Source of the DNA: Moniliophthora roreri
Taxonomy: Eukaryota > Basidiomycota > Agaricomycetes > Agaricales > Marasmiaceae
Direction: 5' to 3'
DNA: 64,000 nucleotides
Assembly: GCA_001466705.2 (NCBI GenBank)
Contig: LATX02000206.1
Coordinates: forward strand, 372,001 to 436,000
Under the pieces are notes generated by a model. It did not search any database and was not told the origin of the DNA. It saw only the letters and a list, made by a program, of their open reading frames with translations. The translations under genes were made by a program, and so were the position numbers. Of this stretch, positions 24,734 to 33,292 are shown piece by piece; within the stretch, counting starts at the first letter, position 1; the number at the start of each line of letters is the position of its first letter.

Positions 24734-24745
24734 TCAGCTTGACCT
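24734..24745 (-). promoter_or_regulatory. self-complementary primer-binding site of B1
   Basis: Minus-strand AGGTCAAGCTGA, 2 nt from the LTR. It is perfectly complementary to the LTR motif at 24900-24911 (TCAGCTTGACCT on the minus strand). Confidence 0.75.
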
Positions 24746-24747
24746 TT

Positions 24748-25384
24748 TGTTACATTACTTGCGCAGCAACAACTCAGCAGTCACTATGACATAGTGGCAC
24801 TAAGTTGACTAAAGGATCAAGTTCGAGTTTGAGTTCTCTAGCTTTCGCTAAAGTTCTGAGAGTTCGGTTGATGTGAGCAAGAGATCCAAAGGATTAACCA
24901 GGTCAAGCTGAGGTAGCTTAGACCTGCAAACTATCTACTTATACAACGATTGTAGTTACTACTTTGCATACAAACTGCAAGAGCGACATCGTTTGTTGAG
25001 TAAACAGAATGTACCTATGACAATATCATAAATAGGAATATGATATCAGAGATGATGTTGAGGAAGTAAAAATAAATATAATGATACAATAAGCGACGTC
25101 AGGGGTGACATTGCATCATAAATAGAAAAGGAAAGAAACGAATAGAATAATGATGTCATGTTGATGTCAAGAATGACATAACAATGACATCTTAAATAAG
25201 AAGATAGGCATGAAGTCGGAAAAGGGAACTGGGAATGTGGATGTGTCCAGATGTTAATGAGAAGCATAGGTAAAAAGAGAAAACTAGCGCTTGAAGGCGC
25301 TAAAGTGTCAAAGCAATGAATAAGAAGAAGAAAAAGTGAAAAGAAATAAGAAAAAGATTGTCTTGTGAATGTACGACTGTAACA
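24748..25384 (-). repeat. 5' LTR of B1
   Basis: TGTTACATTACTTGCGCAGC ... ACGACTGTAACA. On the minus strand TATAAGTAG lies 32 nt before the priming motif. The neighbouring AGGTCTAAGCT forms an inverted repeat with AGCTTGACCT. Confidence 0.9.
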
Positions 25385-28147
25385 GAAGGAACAGGACAAG
25401 TTTCTAGAAGAGAATTTGCAGAAAGGTTATATTCGGGAATTGAAATCGCCAATGGCTTTCCCCTTTTTCTTTGTTGCAAAAAAGGAGAAAGAAGTGCTGA
25501 GGCCCATGCAGGATTATTGAGAACTGAACAAAGGAATGGTGAAGAACACTTACCTGTTGCCTCTAATATTGGAGCTTCTTGACAAGTTGAAAGGAGCGAA
25601 TGTCTTCACAAAGTTGGATCTTTGAAACGGTTACAATAACGTCAGAATCAAGGATGGAGATCAATGGAAGGCCACCTTCAAGACAAACCATGGACTGTTT
25701 GAACCCACAGTCATGTTCTTCGGATTGAGTAATTCACCAGCAATGTTTCAGGCCTTCATGAACGACATTCTCTCCAACTTCATTGATGAAGGATAGTGTG
25801 TAGTCTACATGGATGATATCCTTTTCTTCTCTAAGGACCAGGTGGAACATTGGGAACAAACCAAGAGATTGATGCATCAGATTAGGAAGCACGACCTCTA
25901 CTTCAAACTCAAGAAGTGTGAATTCGACGTCACAGAAGTCATATTTTTGGGAATGGTGATCCAACCCAGTCAAGTAGCAATGGATCCTGTGAAGCTAGTG
26001 GGAATAGCAGAGTGGGAACCACCAAGGATGGTGAAAGGAGTATATGCCTTCCTAGGGTTTGGGAACTTCTATTGGAAATTCATTGGGAAATACGTGCAGT
26101 TAGCCCGACCGCTCAATGACCTTATGAAGAAAGCACAGAAATTCAAATGGACAGAGGCATGCCAGGTTGCCTTCAACCTTCTCAAGAAGAAGTTCCTTTC
26201 AGAACCAATACTCCTCATGCCCAACATGGATAAACTCTTTATCATAGAAGTGGACACATCCAAATGGGCCATGGGAGCAGTACTTCAACAACAAGGAACA
26301 GACAGTGAATGGCACCCATGTGGATATCTGTTGAAATCACTATCTCCGACAGAACGAAACTATAAGATCTACGATTGGGAACTGTTGGCCATAGTACGAG
26401 CTCTGACAGAATGGCAACACTATCTGATAGGAGGGAAGTATAAGGTGGTAATCCTGTCCGATCACAAGAACCTTACATACTTCCAGATGGCTCAGAAACT
26501 CAACAGAAGGCAAGCCAGGTGGAGCTTATTCCTATCAGAATTCGATCTCACCCTCATTCATGTACCGGGGAAATCACTCACTCAAGCAGATGCTCTATCA
26601 CAATGGAGTAACGAATGTGAAGATGAAGACACAGACAATGAAAATGTGATCCTCCTACCAGAGCGACTTTTTGTAAAAGGAATCAATCTCAAAATGAAAG
26701 CTGAAATAGTGGAACGATTGGGCCCAGATGACTTTCATAAGTTGGCCCTGGAGCAGTTACTTCACCAAGGTGTGCTGCCAATCAAATCCGCATTATCAGA
26801 CTGGAGAATCGACAACAGACTATTTTTCTTTAAGGAACAAATTTATGTACTGAATGACACAGAACTTTGATGAAGTGTCATGCAGATGGTACATGAAACT
26901 CCAGGTGTAGGCCACCTGGGACAATGGAATACTTTAGAACAGGTTCAACGAGACTTTTGGTGGCCAGGGATGGCTAAATTCGTCAAGAGCTTTGTAGATG
27001 GCTGTGTACCATGCCAACAGTCAAAGGTCAACACACACCCAACAAAAACCCCCATTCAACCATTGCACCTGACTCCAAATTCTTTCCCCTTTCAAGTTTG
27101 TATGATGGATCTCATTATGGACCTTCCAGAATGTGATGGCATGGATTCTATTCTTGTCGTGGTGGACCACTCCTCTATGAAGGGGGTAATTTTTACACCA
27201 TGCACGAAGATGTCGGATGCCACAAAAATAGTGGAGCTGCTAATTCAACATGTATATAGATGTTTTGGACTTCTGGATCATATTATTTCTGATTGAGACT
27301 CCAGATTCACAGCCGAAGTATTCCAGGAGATGGGAAAGCAGCTATCCATCAAACACTCAATGAGCACTGCCTTTCATCTGCAGACTGATGGAGAAACTGA
27401 ATGAGTCAACCAGGAGATTGAGGTGTACCTTCACATCTTCTGCTCGAAAGAACAGACAAAGTAGAAGGAATACCTTCCATTAGTGGAGTTTGCATATAAT
27501 AATTGGACTCATTCAGCACTCAAGAAATCCCCATTCTTCATGATGATGGAATACCACCCAAGAGCCTTTCCGACAGTGTTTGAATGAACCAGTATTCCAT
27601 CAGTGGAAGAAAGGCTTCAAGAGCTAAAGAGGGTCAGAGAAGAAACCGTTAGCTTATTGGAACTTGCTCAACAGCAGATGATAAGACGAGAAAAACAGAA
27701 GCTGGAAATGTTCGACATAGGACAAAAAGTGTGGCTGGAAGGGAAGAACTTGATTATAGGGTATCCAACCAAGAAACTAGCCCTGAAATGGGAAGTTCTG
27801 GGACCTGTTATGTATCGGCTGGACTTGCTGCATCAATGGAAAATTCACCCCATCTTCCACACAGCCCTTCTTATGCCATTTAAGGAAACAGAAGCACATG
27901 GACCCAGCTTCATGGAACCACCCCTAGACCTGATAGAAGGGTTTGAAGAATACAAAGTAGAGGCAATCCTCAGACATAGACCTAGGAAATGACTCCAGAA
28001 ATTCCTCGTGTTGTACACGGGTTATGATTCGTCCCATAATCGATGGATTGAGACTGAGGGGATGGTCAACTGTTTAGATCTCTACAAGGACTATATAAAG
28101 AGGCACAAACTGAACCTGAGGAAACCCATCCCCACTGCTGCTTAACC

Positions 28148-29308
28148 ATGTTGAATGCAACTGCCTCCTCTTCTTCCTCTGCTGCTTCTAGTAGCCAGTC
28201 ATCTGGAATCCTGAGCCCTGTTTCTACTGTGGCTGGAGAAGGCTGGTATAGAGAAAACATCACATACCCACACGGTCTCCAACCCAACCTCTACCAACTC
28301 CTCCATCTTTTCAACTCAGAACAATACGATGACCAGATCTGAGCTGCCACTGATCAACACAACTGACTGGAACTCTGCATCAAAAGCCTCTTTTTCCTCT
28401 GGTCCCAACGAAAGCTTTTCGAGAAAATCGTTGAAAGTTGCAGCCTGGAAATTGCAAATCAGGTCTTATTTGCATGCAACTACCACATCGGACTGACAGG
28501 GCCTGTCACAGTACCATCCTTATTCCTCTATCATCCACACTTGTCCATGGTACCTCCTGCAGATCCCAGAGCGATGTCAGAATACCCTGATCCCCTCTCC
28601 TTTAACCTTCTTGACCGACTTGGACAACGGACAGATGGAAATGGATACCTCTGCCCCGACATCAACAACACTAGGAGTCTCATCTTCAGACTCACTTCTG
28701 AACCCCAAACTCTTGAGGAAAGACTCACTGCCACCCCTTATGAGACTACTGAACCCACCACCAATGACACCCTCCTTTATCCTGACCCCACTCCCGATCC
28801 CAACATCAAACCTAAGATCAAGCCCACTGATAATGCCTCTGCCAGAGAACCCACACCTCCAAGTGCTGCTGACCCCAGAAGTCTTCAGACGCCTGAAGCT
28901 TCAGTTCCACCCTGAAGCTGAAATCATGCCCGCAGTCAGTAGGAAGGGCCCTTCAGAGGTGTACACAGACGAGGACAAGGACGAGGAGAACTGAATCCCT
29001 TCAAATGAAGGCGCCCCACCAACAACCAGCTTGAGGCCTCTGACTCCAGTCCCGACCCCAATGATGCAGCTCATAGACCATGTCTCTGCTCTGTGTGCAG
29101 ACTGGAATGCCATTTTGCCCGAGATTGCCCACAGTACATGTGCTGCAGATGCTTCAAGACTCAGCCTGGACATACATCTGGACACTGCTCTGACCAACGA
29201 AGGTCTTGCTGCATTGTGCGTAGAGGGTCTGGTTCGAGTCCAGACTCTATGTCAGATGATCGCGATTATGACGATGAACCTTATGACAATCTCGGAGGGG
29301 AATGTTGA
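28148..29308 (+). pseudogene. ORF3 of A3, tandem zinc-knuckle protein
   Basis: The start ATG lies 2 nt after the pol stop (TAACCATG). 386 codons in one frame with several stops, mostly TGA. Recognisable: YQLLHLFNSEQYDDQ, a stretch before the linker SQRKLFEKIVESC, MSEYPDPLSFNLLDRLG, LLYPDPTPDPN, then CSVCRLECHFARDC and CCRCFKTQPGHTSGHC, and the shared end YDDEPYDNLGGEC. The second knuckle keeps CX2CX6HX4C. Same protein as in A1 and A2. Function unknown; the likely role is RNA or DNA binding. Confidence 0.75.
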
Positions 29309-29534
29309 GGAGTCAGAAGAGAATGGTGGTGGAGATGTGGACTTCCTGTTCATAGGAGCAGATCCACAGAAGGTAGGCAGATTTACAGAGTTATTATTGG
29401 TGGATGAGCAAGTAAAAGCTGGATGGCAACCCACACAGAATGTGCCAGCTACACCTACTCTTCGGGACATAGATCACATGCCAGATACGTCAGAGGATTA
29501 CAATATAGAACTATATGGAGACAGAGAGTCTTAG
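28635..29534 (+). pseudogene. ORF4 of A3 (overlaps ORF3)
   Basis: Begins at ATG 28635 (MEMDTSAP), aligned with ATG of A2 ORF4 (MGTDIPAP). One TGA at 28992 where A2 has CGA. The second half (29031-29534) contains VSALCADW, FLFIGADPQKVG, GWQP and ends in YNIELYGDRES, all matching A1/A2. The last 220 nt extend beyond the end of ORF3, so this conservation is not a by-product of ORF3. Confidence 0.65.
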
Positions 29535-29572
29535 AATGGCAATATGGAGTTTTGCCCTTAACAGAAGGGTAC

Positions 29573-30009
29573 TGTTATGTTTTTCTTACTCTGTTACCCA
29601 TGCTTCCCCTTTCAATCAGACACATACACCTTCCCAGCTCCCCTTTTCTATATCAGAATCTATGCTTCTCTATTGTTGGACTTATTGCACCTTCCCAGCT
29701 CCCCTTTTCTATCAGAACCCTTAGTCATATCCTGACTGTGTTAGTATTTATTACCATAGCATCGTAGTTATCAGATGTTTGTACAACATAGATTACACAA
29801 TCAGTTGTAAACATATTTAAGCGCTCAAGTGGAGACTCCAAATCCTCAGCTTGACCTGGTTAATTCATACTTGTGTCAATGCCTTTGATTAAAGGATCTC
29901 TGAACTTCAGCATCTGCTGAACAAACTCTAACTTGAACTTGAGGCTGCTTGCAAAGGGTTCTACCTTTTATAAGTAGCTTATTGACGTTGCTGCACAAGT
30001 AACGTAACA
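29573..30009 (+). repeat. 3' LTR of A3
   Basis: 437 bp, TGTTATGTTTTTCTTACTC ... AAGTAACGTAACA, same length as the 5' LTR with scattered transitions. It is preceded by the small hairpin CCCTTAACAGAAGGG. Confidence 0.92.
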
Positions 30010-30645
30010 GAAGCAGAAGAAAGACAGCAGAGTTTACAGACCCAATCCATATTGAATCCTAGTGGACAAGCAATCACACTGTTAACTAGGCAATCCCACA
30101 GGCAGACCCCATTGTCAAGGCCATTGCAACTGAAGCAGTCTCAGAAAGAGACACAGCCAGAAGGACTAGAAACAAGAACCTTAACCCCAGGATTCATAGC
30201 ATGTGGCACAGACAAAGAAGACTCTAAAATCTTACTGTTGCTGAAGACATTGAAGAAAGAAGAAATTATCTATATCAGGTATCTCCTCCTCCTTGCAAGA
30301 AGGACAAGATGCATTCCAGAGACTTCTAGAAACATTGAAAACATTCCCAAGATTGACAACCCCAAAACCTAGAATCAAGATGTCCAGGGAAGGAGCTGCA
30401 AAACCTTCAGGAAGTAGACCCACTGGAGGGCCAAAGGTGGAAGACACCAAGACTGTCATCACCTTCACTATGGCAGAAGAAGATAATGGAAAGAAGGTTA
30501 AAGCAGCACTACCAACCCCATTCTTGGGAGACAGAAAGGAAACAAAGCAGTTTATATTGGAAGTACAACTATAATATCACTCTAAACCTGAAAGCATTCA
30601 AAACCAATAAATTGAAGGAGCTCTTCATGCTGTCATATATACAAG
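30010..30645 (+). pseudogene. gag of element F, continued
   Basis: Continues F gag after A3: QTQSILNPSGQAITLLTR, KPSGSRPTGGPKVED, KAALPTPFLGDRKETKQFILEV and LKELFMLSY correspond in order to A1 gag (GSRPRREEPVAEE, KAALPRAFTG, KKLFLLSYM). It is frameshifted in places and cut at 30646 by the LTR of D. Confidence 0.75.
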
Positions 30646-31392
30646 TGTTATGTTACTTGTGCCAAATGATCAGCATCAAGAGAACTACACACTCAAATCC
30701 AGAGTGTGCAACACAAGTTCAAGTTAGAGACAGAGTTCAGAGGGCAAGTTTGATCAAGTTCTGTTGACACAAGGTAATATATTAACCAGGTCAAGCTAAG
30801 GAGCTACAACCTTGGTATGAATGCTTAAATACATACAACTGGTGGTTGTGCATCTATCTATGTGAATGTTTGTGTAAATAGCAAGAGCTTCAGTAAATAA
30901 AAGTAATGTCTGCTGCCAGCATATGCTGACTTTATACAATTACAAGAGTGAGAATAAGAAGGAGGCTGGGAAGATGTATGTGTCTGATCAAGGGGGCCAC
31001 AAAAAATTTTTTTAGTACACGATGATGATTTTTTTTTTAAGGACGGCTGGAAGGAACCAACTGACTGACCTATTATGTATATTACTATATTAGGAAAGCA
31101 TCACATGTTCAGAAAAACATATGAGTACGCTACGTGGCAACCCCCAACCAAACTATCACTGTACTCACTGTCTCTTCGATGCCTTGCACGGTTCACAGAT
31201 AAAATTGCGGTTAGGGTACGCTTCTCCAACACAGTCCATATGAAACTGTGAAGACTGTGAGTTCCAATCCGATATCACTGGAAACAAACATAGCACTCAC
31301 ATATTTTGTCTCACAGCTATTCCTTCTGCAGATAATGACTCTGAGGCTATTATTGGTGGCATCCTCAGGTGTTATGACAATCCTGCAAAGAC

Positions 31393-31851
31393 TGTTACAG
31401 ACTTTTTCTTGTATCTTCTTTCTTCTAATGCTGACCCTATGCTTCTTCCTTTATCGGACTTATACACCTTCCCAGCCCCCATTTCCTTCTCTCACATATG
31501 CTTCTCGTTCTATCAGACTCTTACACCTTCCCCGTCCCCATCTGTTTATCCCCTTGTACTTGTATTACTCATATCCTGATGACCTCGGGAAACTTTAGCT
31601 AAACATCGAACTCTTTGCTTTACATATGTATTTAGTGATAGGATGGTTGTACTGTATTTAAGCGCTCAAGCTAAGACTCTAAGTCTTCAGCTTGACCTGG
31701 TTAATCTTACTCGTGTCAATGCCAATATCGAAGGACCTCTGAACTTCAGTAACCACTGAACGAACTCAAACTTGAACTTGTGACTACTAAAACGAAGGGG
31801 ATACTTCATTAAGGTAGTTGGAATTGACGTTGCTGCACAAGTAACGTAACA
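31393..31851 (+). repeat. 5' LTR of A1
   Basis: TGTTACAGACTTTTTCTTG ... AAGTAACGTAACA. Contains TATTTAAG at 31655 and the priming motif at 31687-31698. Two similar units around CACCTTCCC..CCCC occur in the upstream (U3) part. Confidence 0.95.
31655..31698 (+). promoter_or_regulatory. TATA box and predicted transcript start of A1
   Basis: TATTTAAG starts 32 nt upstream of TCAGCTTGACCT (31687-31698), which should be the RNA 5' end if it primes reverse transcription. TCAAGCTAAGACT and AAGTCTTCAGCTTGA around it form an inverted repeat with a one-base bulge. The same 32-33 nt spacing holds in A2, A3, B1, C, E and F. Confidence 0.6.
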
Positions 31852-31853
31852 CA

Positions 31854-31865
31854 AGGTCAAGCTGA
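31854..31865 (+). promoter_or_regulatory. self-complementary primer-binding site of A1
   Basis: AGGTCAAGCTGA starts 2 nt after the LTR and is a perfect 12-nt complement of 31687-31698. It does not start with TGG, so a tRNA 3'-CCA primer next to the LTR is not indicated. Self-priming by the RNA 5' end, known for Tf1 and relatives, is the likely mechanism. Confidence 0.75.
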
Positions 31866-31891
31866 TCGATTGCCAACCTACCCAGGTTTAG

Positions 31892-33292
31892 GCATCACCT
31901 AGGGACAACAAGACATCACGACGGAGCGAACAACAGCTAGAGCAGGACATCGCCAAAGCAGAGGCGCGCCGGCGTGGGCAACTAACCCAATCCATATCGA
32001 ATCCTGGTGGACGAGTGATCCCACCGTTAACCCGAGCGTCCCGCAAAGAACTATTGACCCCCTTGCACTCGCCATCGCTAACGAGCCAGCAACTGACAGA
32101 GACACCAGCAGAAGACCCAGAAACAAGGAGAACCTCGACTCCATCATTCATTCCGATTGGATCGAGAACGATCGAACCAGAAGAAGAACCCTTGCCGAAT
32201 ACACCGAAGCCGTCAGACTCGGATACATTGAATATCTCCACCGACTCTCCAGAGGAGTTAGATCCATTTCAACGATTACTACAGGGCTTGAAGAACAGTC
32301 CCCGATCACCGAAAGTACAGACAGGAATGATGGCAGAAGACAAGAAGCTGTCAGGAAGTAGACCTAGGAGGGAGGAACCGGTAGCTGAAGAAGCAGTCAT
32401 TGGTTCCGCAATGCCAGTACAGGTAGTTTCGGCAGTAAAAGAAGTGAAAGCCGCACTCCCAAGAGCGTTTACGGGAACATGGAAAGATGCAAAAAAGTTT
32501 CTGAGAGAAGTGTTGATCTATGTAGCGCTCAATCCAAAAGCATTCCTGGATGACAGATCAAAGAAGCTTTTCCTTCTCTCATACATGACGGATAAACCGG
32601 GAGAATTTTGGAAGAACAAGAAGACCGATCTCCTACTTGCATATGATGCCGACGCTGAAAAGGTGACGTGGTCGGAGTTCTTGGACGATTTCAGAACATC
32701 TTTTGAACCCCTTGATCCTGCCTTAAAAGCACAATTGGAACTCAAGGACTTGAAGATGAAGGAGAGAGCAGATGAATATACATACCAATTCACTTATCTC
32801 GCGAAGCAAACCGGATACAATGATGCGGCTCAAATAGTAGCATTCAAACGGGGATTACCGAAAAGCTTGGTATTCAAGATCATGACAAGACTAGAAGGTG
32901 CCCCTTCCACGATTAAAGAATGGATGAACGCCGCCATTATATTCGATGAAAGCTATAAACAGGCATTGGAGTATGGGAAGACTTGGGACGATGAACATGG
33001 AGGGAAGAAACCTCAGAGAAGCTTTAGGAAAAAGGAAAAGGTGGCCATCAAGCAGATCGGAGAAGTAGATTGGAAGGAATATATGGCAAAGGGCTTGTGT
33101 TTCAGATGTGGAAGGGCGGGACATCGCATCAAGGACTGTCCGGATGCCCCAAAGAAGGACGAAAGGAAACCGGAAGAGCCGAAGAAGCTTACGAAAGAAG
33201 AAAGGTTTGTCAAGATTAGGGCTTTGGTAAATGAGCAGCCGAAAGAAGACAAGGACTTCCTTCTCGACTTAATGGAACAAGAGGGTTTTTGA
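31892..33292 (+). CDS. gag of A1
   Basis: Open for 467 codons (stop included) from just after TAG 31889 to TGA 33290. The A2 gag frame has exactly the same length. The region equivalent to the A3 start (ATG 14034) has no ATG in A1 or A2, so initiation may be at a non-AUG codon or further in. Predicted features: N-terminal QLEQDIAKAEARRRGQLTQS, acidic linker, capsid-like middle (KKFLREVLIYVALNP, KKLFLLSYM, LKMKERADEYTYQF), and the nucleocapsid knuckle CFRCGRAGHRIKDC near 33098-33139. Forms the retroelement particle and binds its RNA. No internal stop is seen. Confidence 0.85.
   Translation, partial: ASPRDNKTSRRSEQQLEQDIAKAEARRRGQLTQSISNPGGRVIPPLTRASRKELLTPLHSPSLTSQQLTETPAEDPETRRTSTPSFIPIGSRTIEPEEEPLPNTPKPSDSDTLNISTDSPEELDPFQRLLQGLKNSPRSPKVQTGMMAEDKKLSGSRPRREEPVAEEAVIGSAMPVQVVSAVKEVKAALPRAFTGTWKDAKKFLREVLIYVALNPKAFLDDRSKKLFLLSYMTDKPGEFWKNKKTDLLLAYDADAEKVTWSEFLDDFRTSFEPLDPALKAQLELKDLKMKERADEYTYQFTYLAKQTGYNDAAQIVAFKRGLPKSLVFKIMTRLEGAPSTIKEWMNAAIIFDESYKQALEYGKTWDDEHGGKKPQRSFRKKEKVAIKQIGEVDWKEYMAKGLCFRCGRAGHRIKDCPDAPKKDERKPEEPKKLTKEERFVKIRALVNEQPKEDKDFLLDLMEQEGF
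33283..33292 (+). promoter_or_regulatory. -1 frameshift site at gag stop of A1
   Basis: The heptamer GGGTTTT (33283-33289, read G GGT TTT) lies directly before TGA 33290-33292. The pol frame is -1 relative to gag and is open through the site. The same GAGGGTTTTTGA occurs in A3, B1 and C; A2 has GAGGGGTTTTGA. Confidence 0.7.

Larger units (their letters stand above)
17702..25384 (-). mobile_element. element B1, full-length chromodomain Ty3/gypsy retrotransposon
   Basis: LTRs at 17702-18344 (643 bp, 3') and 24748-25384 (637 bp, 5') flank gag, pol, ORF3 and ORF4 on the minus strand. The 5-bp duplication GAAGG lies on both sides (17697-17701, 25385-25389), placing the insertion inside A3 pol. 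The family is clearly different from A: its LTR, gag and ORF3/ORF4 sequences are only distantly similar. All ORFs carry TGA stops. Confidence 0.93.
16975..28145 (+). pseudogene. pol of A3, split by B1
   Basis: Pol runs in the -1 frame from the GGGTTTTTGA site. The protease DSGAGG is near 17118. The coding sequence is cut at 17701 by B1 and resumes after 25384; the junction reads [21 protein letters not shown] after removing B1 and one GAAGG. RT (YMDDILFF near 25808), RNase H (DTSKWAMGAVLQQ, YKIYDWELLAI), integrase (H...H...CVPCQQ and the D,D,E region) and a chromodomain (ending near 28090) follow. Stops include TGA in LDL*NGYNN (25624), where A2 has CGA. A short deletion removes the GPFKIL segment before the chromodomain. 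Not functional. Confidence 0.88.
13525..30009 (+). mobile_element. element A3, chromodomain Ty3/gypsy LTR retrotransposon, nested
   Basis: Both LTRs are 437 bp (13525-13961 and 29573-30009) and are flanked by the same 5-bp duplication GAAGC (13520-13524, 30010-30014). The element entered the gag of F. It is itself interrupted by a CACTA-type MITE in gag (15598-16344), by a repeated block around an N at 15089, and by the complete element B1 (17702-25384). Without these it would be close to the 7.3 kb of A1. Coding regions in order are gag, pol, ORF3 and ORF4, all with stops. Confidence 0.92.

Noticed and set aside
31852..31880. tRNA primer-binding site next to the LTR
   Set aside because: The sequence after the LTR does not begin with TGG and instead matches the LTR-internal complement, so self-priming was preferred.
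32518..32793. Antisense ORFs over gag and pol of A1, A2 and B1
   Set aside because: They mirror the coding strand (Ser/Phe-rich text from Lys/Glu codons) and have no conserved features beyond that.
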